Source: Piscinibacter sp050175855 (lineage in GTDB: Bacteria > Pseudomonadota > Gammaproteobacteria > Burkholderiales > Burkholderiaceae_C). Taken from it: a stretch of 23,213 nt of DNA. Made by a program: the position numbers and the translations under genes. Of the stretch, positions 1-7,503 are shown one piece after another. Location: the NCBI RefSeq assembly GCF_050175855.1, contig NZ_JBFXIO010000024.1, forward strand, positions 1 to 23,213, read 5' to 3'. Positions within the stretch are counted from its first letter, which is position 1; each line of letters opens with the position of its first letter. The notes beneath the pieces were generated by a model. It saw only the letters and a list, made by a program, of their open reading frames with translations. It was not told where the DNA came from and ran no database searches.

Positions 1-1
1 C

Positions 2-139
2 AGCGTGCTGGCCGGCCGCACCGGCGTGGGCCGCATCAACCACGACGCCCATGCCGCCGGCGCGGTGGCCGGGCTGCTGTTCATGGCGGTGGTGGTGCCG
101 GGCTCGATCGGCCGGGCCCTCTCCACTTGGCTGGGCTGA
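2..139 (+). CDS. Rhomboid family intramembrane protease, C-terminal fragment
   Basis: This is a gene cut by the left window edge; only the last 45 codons and the TGA stop are present. The visible protein contains a GRINHDAHAAGAVAGLLF stretch, which resembles the last catalytic helix of bacterial rhomboid proteases: the histidine of the Ser-His dyad sits in an H-A-x-G-A-x-x-G helix packed with small residues. It is followed by one more hydrophobic stretch and a short tail. Rhomboids cleave transmembrane helices of substrate proteins inside the inner membrane. The catalytic serine and the start lie outside the window, so activity cannot be judged. The next gene starts 22 bases downstream on the same strand and may be cotranscribed. 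The family assignment rests on this one motif. Confidence 0.7.
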   Translation, partial: SVLAGRTGVGRINHDAHAAGAVAGLLFMAVVVPGSIGRALSTWLG

Positions 140-161
140 GCGGGCGGCACAATCCGCGCCC

Positions 162-656
162 ATGGCGAAGAAGGACAAGCACGTCAGCGAGACGCCGGCC
201 ACGGCCTGGCTGCGCGAGCGCGGCATCGCGTTCACCGAGCACGTCTACGATTACGTGGAGCACGGTGGCACGGCCGAGTCGGCGAAGCAGCTCGGGCTGG
301 ACGAGCACGCGGTGGTGAAGACGCTGGTGATGCAGGACGAGCGGCGCGAGCCGCTGATCGTGCTGATGCACGGTGACCGCCAGGTGAGCACCAAGAACCT
401 GGCGCGCGCCATCGGCGCGAAGTCGGTGGAGCCCTGCACGCCCGAGGTGGCGCAGCGCCACAGCGGCTACCTCGTCGGCGGCACCTCGCCGTTCGGCACG
501 CGCAAGGCGATGCCCGTGTACGTGGAGGAAACGGTGCTGGCGCTGCCGAGGATCTGCATCAACGGCGGGCGGCGCGGCTATCTGGTCGGCATCGAGCCGG
601 CCGTGCTCACGCAGTCGCTGGGTGCGAAGCCCGTGCTTTGCGCGATCGCGACCTGA
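162..656 (+). CDS. ybaK: YbaK/EbsC family aminoacyl-tRNA deacylase
   Basis: The predicted protein has 164 residues, the usual size for single-domain YbaK proteins. These clear mischarged tRNA in trans, classically Cys-tRNA(Pro), in the cytoplasm. The sequence begins MAKKDKHVSETPATAWL and runs into the family pattern: a helix with the AES-AKQLGLDE segment, the strand KTLVMQDE, then LIVLMHGDRQVSTKNLARAIGAK, with the conserved lysine in the KNLA region, and the GYLVGGTSPFGT motif near residue 107, diagnostic of YbaK. The ATG at 162 is chosen because an upstream extension would run into the rhomboid reading frame and adds a low-complexity leader. No strong Shine-Dalgarno is visible. Its 3' end overlaps the end of the convergent MATE gene by 50 bases. 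Which aminoacyl-tRNA it edits cannot be read from sequence. Confidence 0.9.
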   Translation: MAKKDKHVSETPATAWLRERGIAFTEHVYDYVEHGGTAESAKQLGLDEHAVVKTLVMQDERREPLIVLMHGDRQVSTKNLARAIGAKSVEPCTPEVAQRHSGYLVGGTSPFGTRKAMPVYVEETVLALPRICINGGRRGYLVGIEPAVLTQSLGAKPVLCAIAT

Positions 657-2001
657 TCATCCAGGCCAGGAACCCGCACATTCCGGTGCCCGCCACCACC
701 AGCCCGCTGGTGGCCGCGAACCACATGCCCACGGCGCCCTGCAGCGCCGGCGGCGTCAGGCCGGTGACGTTGAAGCCCACCGCATAACCGCCGGCCAGGC
801 CCACGCCCCAGATCGCGATCGCGTAGATGACCAGCGGCACCACGGCGATGCGGTAGGCGCGCAGCACGAAGCCGGCGATGGCCTGCGCGGCGTCGGCGAT
901 GTGGAACACCGCCACCCAGGCCAGCAGCGGCATGGCCGCGGCGACGATCACCGCATCGCGCGAGTACAGGCCGATGATCGCTTCGCGGAACAGGAAGACG
1001 AAGCCGCCCATCAGCGCCGCGATGGCCACACCGATCTCCAGCCCATGCCAGCCGACGCGGTGGGCGTCGTCCATGTCGCCGGCGCCGATGCGCTGCGCCA
1101 CCAGCGTGCTCGAGGCATTGGCGATGGCCAGCGGCATCATGAACATCAGCGAGACCAGGTTCACCGCGATCTGGTGCCCGGCCACCGGCGTGGCGCCCAG
1201 CCGCGAGATGAAGAAGGCCATGAAGGTGAAGCCGGTCACCTCGATCATGATCGAGCCGCCCATCGGCACGCCCAGCCGCACCAGCGCGAGCAGGCTGCCG
1301 CGGTGCGGCGGCGAGAGGCGGTCGCCGATGTGGAAGCGCGCGTAGAACGGGTCGCGCTTCAGGATGAGCCACACCGTGCCGAGCTGCAGCAGCATGCACA
1401 CCGCCGTGGCCACGCCGCAGCCCGGCGCGCCCAGTGCCGGCAGCGGGCCGGCGCCGAACACGAACAGCGCGGTCAGCGGCACCTTCAGCGCCAGCGCGCC
1501 GAGCTGCAACAGCATCACGATCTTCGGCCGAGACACCGCGGTGTTGAAGCCGCGAAACGCCGTGAACAGCAGCGCCGGCGGCAGCGCGAAGGCCAGCGCG
1601 GCGAGGTGGCCGCGCACCTTGGCCGAGACCTCGGGCGAGGCGCGCGAGAGTTCGAGGAAGGGCTGCGGGAACAGCAGCACCAGGCAGCCCGGCACCGACA
1701 GCGCCAGCGCCAGCCACATCGCCTGGTGCAGCTGTGCGCCGCAGGCCTCGTAGTGCTTCGCGCCGAACAGCTGGCCGGCGATCGGGCTGATCGCCAGCAC
1801 GATGCCCATCAGGCCGACGAACACCGTGATGTAGGCGGCGCCGCCGATGGCCAGCGCAGCCAGGTCGGTGGGGCCGGCGCGCGCGGCCATCATCGTGTCG
1901 ACGGTGGAGAAGGCCAGCACCGCCACCTGGCCGATGAACACCGGCCAGGCGAGCGGGGCGATGCGCTTCGCGCTGCTCGCCAGCCTGGAGAGCCGGCTCA
2001 C
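607..2001 (-). CDS. MATE family multidrug/metabolite efflux transporter
   Basis: A 464-residue, strongly hydrophobic inner membrane protein, the typical length of 12-helix MATE exporters that expel cationic compounds in exchange for Na+ or H+. It begins MSRLSRLASSAKRIAPLAWP, continues with FIGQVAVLAFSTVDTMMAAR (MATE helix 1, where an xxDTxM motif is usual), and shows the internal two-fold repeat of the family: the second half starts around LVRLGVPMGGSIMIEVTGFT. The GPxDLAALAIG and ISPIAGQLFGA segments are also family-like. The start is a GTG that overlaps the stop of the upstream DUF gene (GTGA), so translation is probably coupled; longer in-frame starts run back through that gene and are rejected. 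Its end lies inside the 3' end of ybaK on the other strand. The substrate is unknown. Confidence 0.92.
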   Translation of the reverse strand: MSRLSRLASSAKRIAPLAWPVFIGQVAVLAFSTVDTMMAARAGPTDLAALAIGGAAYITVFVGLMGIVLAISPIAGQLFGAKHYEACGAQLHQAMWLALALSVPGCLVLLFPQPFLELSRASPEVSAKVRGHLAALAFALPPALLFTAFRGFNTAVSRPKIVMLLQLGALALKVPLTALFVFGAGPLPALGAPGCGVATAVCMLLQLGTVWLILKRDPFYARFHIGDRLSPPHRGSLLALVRLGVPMGGSIMIEVTGFTFMAFFISRLGATPVAGHQIAVNLVSLMFMMPLAIANASSTLVAQRIGAGDMDDAHRVGWHGLEIGVAIAALMGGFVFLFREAIIGLYSRDAVIVAAAMPLLAWVAVFHIADAAQAIAGFVLRAYRIAVVPLVIYAIAIWGVGLAGGYAVGFNVTGLTPPALQGAVGMWFAATSGLVVAGTGMCGFLAWMIRSRSRKARASHPATA

Positions 2002-2435
2002 AAACCGGCCTCGCCGGCGCCTTCGGTCGTGCGTTCGGCAGCCCGCTCGGCATAGCGGTTGAAGCGCCAGGCCGTGCCTTCCATCGTGATGCGCCGCCAG
2101 GTGGCACGCTTCTCGCCGGGTGTCATCACCGGCCAGTGCTGCACCTCGTCGAAGGTGCGGCCGCAGCCCTTGCACAGGTCGTCGCCCTGGCTCGTGGAGC
2201 AGATCGCGATGCAGGGCGCGTCGGGCGTGCTGCGGTACCAGGCCAGCCAGGCCTCGCGTGCCGCGCCGGCCAGCGCGCTTTCGTCGACATACAGGTCGTG
2301 CAGCCAGACCATGGTGCCGTACACCTCGGCCAGTGCCAGCACCTCGGCGCAGGCGGTGATGCCGTCGCTCGAGGGCGAGCGTGCGCGCCACCAGTTGATG
2401 GCGGCCTCGATGTCGGTGATGTGGATGCCGGCCAT
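1998..2435 (-). CDS. DUF3717-DUF1289 domain protein
   Basis: A 145-residue cytoplasmic protein with two recognisable small domains. Residues about 3-55 (GIHITDIEAAINWWRAR, then CAEVLALAEVYGTMVW) match DUF3717, a helical domain common in Burkholderiales. Residues about 75-125 (PCIAICSTSQGDDLCKGCGRTFDEV, ending in a W-P-x-M-T-P-x-E-K segment) match DUF1289, whose four spaced cysteines probably bind a metal, likely zinc or an iron-sulfur cluster. Neither domain has a proven function. The ATG at 2435 is chosen because it directly precedes the first conserved DUF3717 residues. The stop overlaps the GTG of the MATE gene by four bases, so the two form an operon. It diverges from the SenA-like gene across 88 bases that must hold both promoters. 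Confidence 0.85.
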   Translation of the reverse strand: MAGIHITDIEAAINWWRARSPSSDGITACAEVLALAEVYGTMVWLHDLYVDESALAGAAREAWLAWYRSTPDAPCIAICSTSQGDDLCKGCGRTFDEVQHWPVMTPGEKRATWRRITMEGTAWRFNRYAERAAERTTEGAGEAGL

Positions 2436-2523
2436 GGTCGTGAAGGGGCGGAAGAATAGCAGCGCTGCGGGTTTTCCGCCGGGCCCGGCCGGGGTGTCAG
2501 AATGCGGCGCAGCGAGGTCCTCC

Positions 2524-3750
2524 GTGCTCGACATCGAAGCCCCCTCCATCGACTCCGCGCGCATGCGCCGCGCGGGCCGGGAGTTGCTGTCGCTGTCGCT
2601 GATGGACTCGCGCAACCACACGCTGCGATGGATCAGCGCTTTCGAGCGCGCGCTGGGCTCGCCCGACCTCGCCGTGCCGCAGCAGCCCGAACTCAGCCCG
2701 CCGCTGTGGGAGCTGGGCCACCTCGGCTGGTTCCAGGAGCGCTGGATCGCGCGCAACGTGCAGCGCCAGCGCGGTGCGCGCTGCGACCCGTCGCAGGCGC
2801 GGCTGCCCTCCATCCTCAGCGATGCCGATCGCTGCTACGACGCTGCGGAGGTCTCGCACGCGGCACGCTGGAAGGTCGATCTGCCCGACCTCGCGTCCAC
2901 CAAGCAGTACCTCGTCGACACGCTGGAGACCACGCTCGACCTGCTGGACTCGGCGCCCGACGACGACGACGACGCGCTGTACTTCTTCCGCCTGGTGCTG
3001 TTCCACGAAGACCTGCGCGGTGAACTGTTCGCGCAGATGAGCCAGGTGCTCGGCTTCGAATCGGGGCTGATCGGCACGACGGCGACATTGAACCCGCGCG
3101 ATGCGCTGCTGTTTCCTGCCACGCGCTGGCCGCTGGGCTGCGAGCCCGGTGGCTTCGTGTTCGACAACGAGAAGTGGGTGCACGACGTCGACGTGCCCGA
3201 GTTCGAGATCGACGCGCAGCCGGTGAGCTGGCAGCAGTTCGCCGAGTTCGTCGAGGACGGCGGCTACGACCAGGCCGAGTTCTGGCACCCGCAGGCCTGG
3301 CAATGGCTGCAGCGCGAGGGCCGGCGCACGCCGCGTCACGTCGACCAGATGCGCCATGGCGTGCTGGCGCAGCGCTTCGGCAAGCTGATGCGCGTGCCGA
3401 TGGCCCAGCCGGTGATGCACCTGGCCTGGTACGAGGCCGATGCCTGGTGCCGCTGGGCCGGCCGTCGCCTGCCCAGCGAGGTGGAGTGGGAAGCGGCGGC
3501 CCATCAGGGCGCGAGCCGCGGCTTCCGCTGGGGCGACGTGTGGGAGTGGACGGCCACCACCTTCCGGCCTTATCCCGGCTTCGCACCGGGGCCGCTGCGC
3601 GACTACTCGCAGAGCGCCTTCGGCACCCACAAGGTGCTGCGCGGCGCCTCGTTCGCCACGCGCTCGCGCGTGCGTTCGCCGAAGTTCCGCCAGTTCGCGC
3701 TGCCCGAGCGCGACGACCTGTTCTGCGGCTTCCGCAGCTGCGCGCTGTAG
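2524..3750 (+). CDS. senA: SenA/EgtB-like nonheme iron sulfoxide/selenoxide synthase
   Basis: A 408-residue protein with the EgtB architecture: an N-terminal DinB-like helical domain (about 10-170) and a C-terminal SUMF1/FGE-sulfatase domain (about 205-408; MHLAWYEADAWCRWAGRRLP, EVEWEAAA, GDVWEWTA, KVLRGASFATR). EgtB enzymes join a sulfur donor to trimethylhistidine (ergothioneine); SenA, frequent in Burkholderiales, uses a selenosugar to make selenoneine. The compact GFRWGDVWEWT segment and the PLWELGHLGWFQE motif look more like SenA, but no senB or senC is in the window, so the symbol is tentative. His66 and His161 fit the iron-ligand positions; the expected HxxxH partner at 165 is Arg (HEDLR). 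The GTG start at 2524 is preceded by a GAGG at 2514-2517; an ATG at 2563 is the alternative. It may be cotranscribed with alkB. Confidence 0.75.
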   Translation: MLDIEAPSIDSARMRRAGRELLSLSLMDSRNHTLRWISAFERALGSPDLAVPQQPELSPPLWELGHLGWFQERWIARNVQRQRGARCDPSQARLPSILSDADRCYDAAEVSHAARWKVDLPDLASTKQYLVDTLETTLDLLDSAPDDDDDALYFFRLVLFHEDLRGELFAQMSQVLGFESGLIGTTATLNPRDALLFPATRWPLGCEPGGFVFDNEKWVHDVDVPEFEIDAQPVSWQQFAEFVEDGGYDQAEFWHPQAWQWLQREGRRTPRHVDQMRHGVLAQRFGKLMRVPMAQPVMHLAWYEADAWCRWAGRRLPSEVEWEAAAHQGASRGFRWGDVWEWTATTFRPYPGFAPGPLRDYSQSAFGTHKVLRGASFATRSRVRSPKFRQFALPERDDLFCGFRSCAL

Positions 3751-3763
3751 GCCGGGGCGAGCG

Positions 3764-4969
3764 ATGGGCCTGCTCGCCGCGCAGTACACCGCGACCACGC
3801 CCGACGGCCGCCGCATCACCTGGCGCGACGGCAAGCGCCTGGCCTGGCTGCTGTCGGTGGTCTATCCGCTGGTGCCGTTGCTCGGCGTCGCGCTGCATGC
3901 TCGCACCGGCGAGCCAGCGATGCTGGCCGTGCCGCTGCTGATCGGCTACGGCCTGATGCCGCTGCTCGACGCGCTGATCGGCGAAGACCTGAACAACCCG
4001 CCGGAAGAGGTGGTGCCGCAGCTCGAGGCCGACCGCTACTACCGCTGGCTCACCTGGCTGACCGTGCCGCTGTACTTCGTCACGCTGATCGTGTGCGCCG
4101 CGTGGGCGGGCACGCAGGACCTGCCGTGGTGGGCGCTGCTGATCCTGGCCTACGTGGCCGGCACCAACTCCGGCATGGGCCTGACCACCGGCCACGAACT
4201 CGGCCACAAGCACAACGCGCTGGAGCAGTGGCTCGCGAAGCTGATCCTGGCCGTGCCGGCCTATGGCCACTTCACCGTCGAGCATGGGCGCGGCCACCAC
4301 CGCTGGGTGTCGACGCCGGAAGACCACGCCAGCGCGCGCATGGGCGAGAGCATCTACCGCTTCGCGCTGCGCGAGCTGCCCGGCGGCATCCGGCGTGCGT
4401 GGCAGCTCGAATCGCAGCGGCTCGCGCTGCTCGGCTTCTCGCCCTGGAGCTGGCGCAACGCCATGCTGCAGTCCTATGCGATCACGGCGGCGCTGCAGCT
4501 CGGCTTGATCGCGGCCTTCGGGCCGGTGATGATCGTCTTCCTGGCGGTGCACAACGTGGTGGCCTGGTGGCAGCTCACCTCGGCCAACTACGTCGAGCAC
4601 TACGGGCTGCTGCGCGCGAAGCTGCCCAGCGGGCAATACGAGGCGCCGCAGCCGCATCACTCGTGGAACACCAATCACCTGGTCACGAACCTGGCGCTGT
4701 TCCACCTGCAGCGCCACTCGGACCACCACGCCAATCCGTCACGGCGCTACCAGAGCCTGCGCCACTTCCCCGACCTGCCGCAGCTGCCCTCGGGCTACTT
4801 CGGCATGTTCACGCTGGCCTACTTCCCGCGCGCCTGGTTCAAGGTGATGGATGCACGGCTGCTGTCGCTGCCGCACGTGCAGGGCGACCTGAGCAAGGTG
4901 AACGTCGACCCCGCCGCGCGCACGCGGCTCGAATCCATTTACGGATCTCAGCGCTTGGGCTTGCGGTAG
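3764..4969 (+). CDS. alkB: AlkB-type membrane diiron alkane 1-monooxygenase
   Basis: A 401-residue inner membrane hydroxylase, the normal AlkB length, that would oxidise terminal methyl groups of alkanes using O2 and electrons from rubredoxin. The histidine boxes are intact: HELGHK (144-149), EHGRGHH (173-179) and the LQRHSDHHA box (His318 onward), plus the alkane-hydroxylase signature NYVEHYGL before the last box. Hydrophobic segments lie at about 23-45, 50-67, 85-105, 115-135 and 235-265. There is no fused rubredoxin, and no rubredoxin or rubredoxin reductase gene in the window. The ATG lies 13 bases after the SenA-like stop with GGGGCGAG just upstream. Its last 22 bases overlap the end of the convergent regulator. 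Other members of this fatty-acid-desaturase-like family hydroxylate different hydrophobic substrates, so alkane is the likely but unproved substrate. Confidence 0.9.
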   Translation: MGLLAAQYTATTPDGRRITWRDGKRLAWLLSVVYPLVPLLGVALHARTGEPAMLAVPLLIGYGLMPLLDALIGEDLNNPPEEVVPQLEADRYYRWLTWLTVPLYFVTLIVCAAWAGTQDLPWWALLILAYVAGTNSGMGLTTGHELGHKHNALEQWLAKLILAVPAYGHFTVEHGRGHHRWVSTPEDHASARMGESIYRFALRELPGGIRRAWQLESQRLALLGFSPWSWRNAMLQSYAITAALQLGLIAAFGPVMIVFLAVHNVVAWWQLTSANYVEHYGLLRAKLPSGQYEAPQPHHSWNTNHLVTNLALFHLQRHSDHHANPSRRYQSLRHFPDLPQLPSGYFGMFTLAYFPRAWFKVMDARLLSLPHVQGDLSKVNVDPAARTRLESIYGSQRLGLR

Positions 4970-6045
4970 CTCCACCAGGGCAGCACGCGGCGCAGCGACA
5001 GCACCTCGCCGCTGTTCTCGGCCGCGTAGCCGGGCAGGGCGTTGAGCTGGGCACGCCAGGCCTCGCTGCGCAGCAGCGAGAGCAGGGTCTGCACCTGCGG
5101 CTGGTCGAGCGCATGCTGCAGCGTGACGAGGAAGTACAGCTCGCGCGCCAGCGGAACGAACTCCAGCCCGCGCGCGCGCGCCGCGGCCTCGATGCCGAAG
5201 GCGGCGTCGGCGCTGCCGCTGGCCACCGCCTCGGCGGCGGCGCGGTGCGACGGCTCGGTGCGCTCGAGCTCGGCCAGCGCCGAGGCCGGGATCTTCTGCG
5301 CCGCCAGCAGTTCCTCCAGCACCACCCGCGTGCCGGTGCCGCGGGTGCGATTGGCAAAGCGCAGCCCGCTGCGGCACAGGTCGGCGAGCGTGAAGATGCC
5401 CAGCGGGTTGCCCGCCGCCACCATCAGACCCTGGGTGCGCCGCGCGAAACTCACCAGCTTGTGGTGGCCGGGCTTGAGCATCGGGCGGTAGACCTTCGCG
5501 GTGGGCGAGCGCAGCGGCGACTCGGTCAGCGCATGGAAGCCGGCCATCAGGCAGCGGCCGTCGTTGAGCGCGGCCAGCGCATCGACGCTGCCGGTGAACT
5601 GGATGTCGAGATGCAGCTTGTGCTGCGACTGCGCCATCGCTCGCAGCAATGGCAGCGCGTCGTCATGGCTGGCGGTCATCGGGATCACACCGGCGCTGGC
5701 GTCGAAGGCGATCGCGAAGGCCTGCTCCAGCTCGCTGCGCAGTGCCTCGATCTGCGGCGCCAGGCGCGCCTGCGCGCGCCGCTCGGCCCACAGCAGCTTC
5801 TCGCCGAAGGGCGACAGCAGCGCCGGCTGGCCCTTGACCCAGGTGACCAGGGTCTGGCCGAGCTCGCCCTCCCAGCGCTTGAGTTCGCCCCACACGTGGC
5901 GGTACGACAGGTCGAGCGCGCGCGCCGCGCCACTGATCGAGCCGGTGTCGTGAACGGCCGAGAGCAGGGCCATCAGGGGGTGGTGCAGGTCGCGCTGCAG
6001 CGAGCGTTCGCCGCTGAGCGTGTAGGTGAGGTGCACCCTATGCAT
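4948..6045 (-). CDS. ModE-like HTH regulator with periplasmic-binding-protein-type sensor domain
   Basis: A 365-residue one-component transcription regulator. Residues about 20-85 form a LysR/ModE-type winged helix-turn-helix (LLSAVHDTGSISGAARAL, LSYRHVWGELKRWEGELG, LSPFGEKLLWAE). Residues about 110-340 resemble the PBP-like domain (PF12727) that replaces the TOBE/Mop domains in such regulators and binds a small ligand (VIPMTASHDDALPLL, LCRSGLRFANRTRGTGTR, VASGSADAAFGIEAAARARG). It is transcribed divergently from a molybdate/tungstate-type ABC transporter 64 bases away, so it probably senses the oxyanion or a molybdenum cofactor product and controls that operon. The ATG at 6043-6045 gives a typical N-terminus. 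No classical ModE box is visible between the two genes. Its 3' end overlaps alkB by 22 bases. Confidence 0.85.
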   Translation of the reverse strand: MHRVHLTYTLSGERSLQRDLHHPLMALLSAVHDTGSISGAARALDLSYRHVWGELKRWEGELGQTLVTWVKGQPALLSPFGEKLLWAERRAQARLAPQIEALRSELEQAFAIAFDASAGVIPMTASHDDALPLLRAMAQSQHKLHLDIQFTGSVDALAALNDGRCLMAGFHALTESPLRSPTAKVYRPMLKPGHHKLVSFARRTQGLMVAAGNPLGIFTLADLCRSGLRFANRTRGTGTRVVLEELLAAQKIPASALAELERTEPSHRAAAEAVASGSADAAFGIEAAARARGLEFVPLARELYFLVTLQHALDQPQVQTLLSLLRSEAWRAQLNALPGYAAENSGEVLSLRRVLPWWSYRKPKR

Positions 6046-6109
6046 GACGTTTCATATGGTCGGGACTGCCTATCGGCGCAGAGAATCCCGCCAGTATGAG
6101 AGAAGTTGG
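6046..6109. promoter_or_regulatory. Shared divergent promoter region of the ModE-like regulator and oxyanion transporter operon
   Basis: These 64 bases separate the divergent start codons and must hold both promoters. An interrupted inverted repeat CGGGA (6061-6065) and TCCCG (6086-6090) lies in the middle and could be an operator half-site pair, but the arms are short. I see no match to the ATCG-TATATA type ModE operator of enterobacteria. Function is inferred from position. Confidence 0.45.
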
Positions 6110-6823
6110 ATGAGTGCCTTTGCCGAGAGCGTCCGAACCGCCGTCGATCTGATCGTTCATGCCGATGCCGTCCTGTTCCACACCGTCGCCCTGTCGCTGC
6201 AGGTCAGCGGCACGGCCTGCCTGGTCGCCGCCGGCTTCGGCCTGGCCTTCGGCGCCTGGCTGTCGGTGGCCCGCTTTCCCGGCCACCGCACGCTCGTCTG
6301 GCTGCTGAACACGCTGCTGGCGCTGCCCTCCGTGGTGGTCGGGCTGATCGTCTACCTGCTGCTGTCGCGCAGCGGCCCGCTCGGTTCCTGGGGCATCCTG
6401 TTCACGCCCACGGCGATGGTGATTGCGCAGACCATCCTGGTGCTGCCGGTGATCGCCGCGCTGACGCGCCAGCTCGTCGGCGATTCGCTGCGCGATGGCG
6501 GCGACCAGCTGCGCTCGATGGGCGCCAGCCCGCTGATGTGCGCGCTGCTGATGCTCGTGCACGACCGCTGGGCCGTGCTGACCATCCTGATCGCCGCCTT
6601 CGGCCGTGCCGTGGCCGAGGTGGGCGCGGTGATGATCGTCGGCGGCAACATCGACGGCATCACGCGGGTGATGACCACCACCATCGCGCTGGAAACCAGC
6701 AAGGGCGACCTGCCGCTGGCCATGGCGCTGGGCCTGGTGCTGCTCTCCGTGGTGGGCGTGGTGAACTTGCTGATCGGCTTCGCGCAGCGCGGCCACGGCT
6801 CTGCCTTGGCGGGGGTGCGCTGA
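6110..6823 (+). CDS. tupB: ABC transporter permease, tungstate/molybdate type
   Basis: A 237-residue inner membrane permease of the CysTW/ModB family. Hydrophobic segments run at about 20-50, 60-85, 95-115, 150-180 and 200-225. The cytoplasmic coupling region is recognisable around LVGDSLRDGGDQLRSMGAS, followed by the E-V-G-A-V-M-I-V-G-G-N sequence characteristic of TupB. The short protein and the partner TupA-like binding protein favour a tungstate-type (Tup) over a classical molybdate (Mod) system. The ATG at 6110 is chosen over an upstream in-frame ATG at 6026, which would run into the divergent regulator gene. A weak GAGAAG precedes it. The stop overlaps the ATPase start (TGATG), so the genes are translationally coupled. 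Confidence 0.88.
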   Translation: MSAFAESVRTAVDLIVHADAVLFHTVALSLQVSGTACLVAAGFGLAFGAWLSVARFPGHRTLVWLLNTLLALPSVVVGLIVYLLLSRSGPLGSWGILFTPTAMVIAQTILVLPVIAALTRQLVGDSLRDGGDQLRSMGASPLMCALLMLVHDRWAVLTILIAAFGRAVAEVGAVMIVGGNIDGITRVMTTTIALETSKGDLPLAMALGLVLLSVVGVVNLLIGFAQRGHGSALAGVR

Positions 6824-7503
6824 TGATCTCGATGCGCGACATCTCGGTGCGCTTCGGCGAGGTGCAGGCACTCAAGGGCGTGTCGATCGCGGTCGGCCGC
6901 GGCGAGTTCGTCGCCCTGGTCGGCCCGAACGGATCCGGCAAGACCACGCTGCTGCGCGCCATGCACGGCATGCTCAGCCTGCGCGGCCGGCGCGAGCTGG
7001 CGCCCGAGGCGGCCCGGCAGGCGATGGTGTTTCAGCGCCCCTTCGTGATGCGCCTGTCGGTGAGCAACAACCTGCGCCTGGCGCTGTGGCTCGGCGGCGT
7101 GCCGCGCGCGCAGTGGAACGAGCGAATCGCCTCGGCGCTGGAGCGCGTCTCGCTGCAGGGACTGGAGGAGCGGCCTGCGCGGGCGCTCTCCGGTGGCCAG
7201 CAGCAGCGCCTGGCGATCGCCCGCGCCTGGGCCGTCCAGCCGGCGCTGCTGTTCCTCGACGAACCCACTGCCAGCCTCGACCCGGCGGCCAAGAAGGACG
7301 TCGAGACCCTGCTCGCCGGCTTCGCCGCCGACGGCATGACGCTCGTGATGAGCACCCACAACCTCGGCCAGGCCAAGCGCCTGGCCAGCCGCGTGGTCTA
7401 CCTGGAGGACGGCGAGATCCACGCCGACCTGCCGACCGCGCAGTTCTTCGACGGCGGCCTAACCGGCCGCGCCCAGCAGTTCCTGAAAGGAGAAATGGCA
7501 TGA
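6823..7503 (+). CDS. tupC: ABC transporter ATP-binding protein, tungstate/molybdate type
   Basis: A 226-residue nucleotide-binding subunit energising oxyanion import. It shows Walker A GPNGSGKT near residue 32, a Q-loop (MVFQRPFVM), the ABC signature LSGGQQQRLAIARAW, Walker B LLFLDEP with the catalytic glutamate, a D-loop (ASLDP) and the H-loop histidine in MSTHN. It ends shortly after the core domain and lacks the C-terminal TOBE/Mop oxyanion-sensing extension of ModC, which fits a Tup/short ATPase. The ATG at 6823 shares one base with the tupB stop. A second ATG nine bases later (MRDISVRF) is an alternative start. It ends in a four-base ATGA overlap with the binding-protein gene. Confidence 0.9.
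   Translation: MISMRDISVRFGEVQALKGVSIAVGRGEFVALVGPNGSGKTTLLRAMHGMLSLRGRRELAPEAARQAMVFQRPFVMRLSVSNNLRLALWLGGVPRAQWNERIASALERVSLQGLEERPARALSGGQQQRLAIARAWAVQPALLFLDEPTASLDPAAKKDVETLLAGFAADGMTLVMSTHNLGQAKRLASRVVYLEDGEIHADLPTAQFFDGGLTGRAQQFLKGEMA

Noticed and set aside
51..161. Upstream extension of the YbaK gene to an ATG at 51
   Set aside because: The extension overlaps the rhomboid C-terminus in another frame and encodes W/R-rich sequence, not YbaK sequence. The ATG at 162 gives the normal family length.
6046..6109. Classical ModE operator between the regulator and the transporter operon
   Set aside because: No ATCG-TATATA/TATATAACGAT type repeat is present. The only symmetry is a 5-base CGGGA/TCCCG pair.
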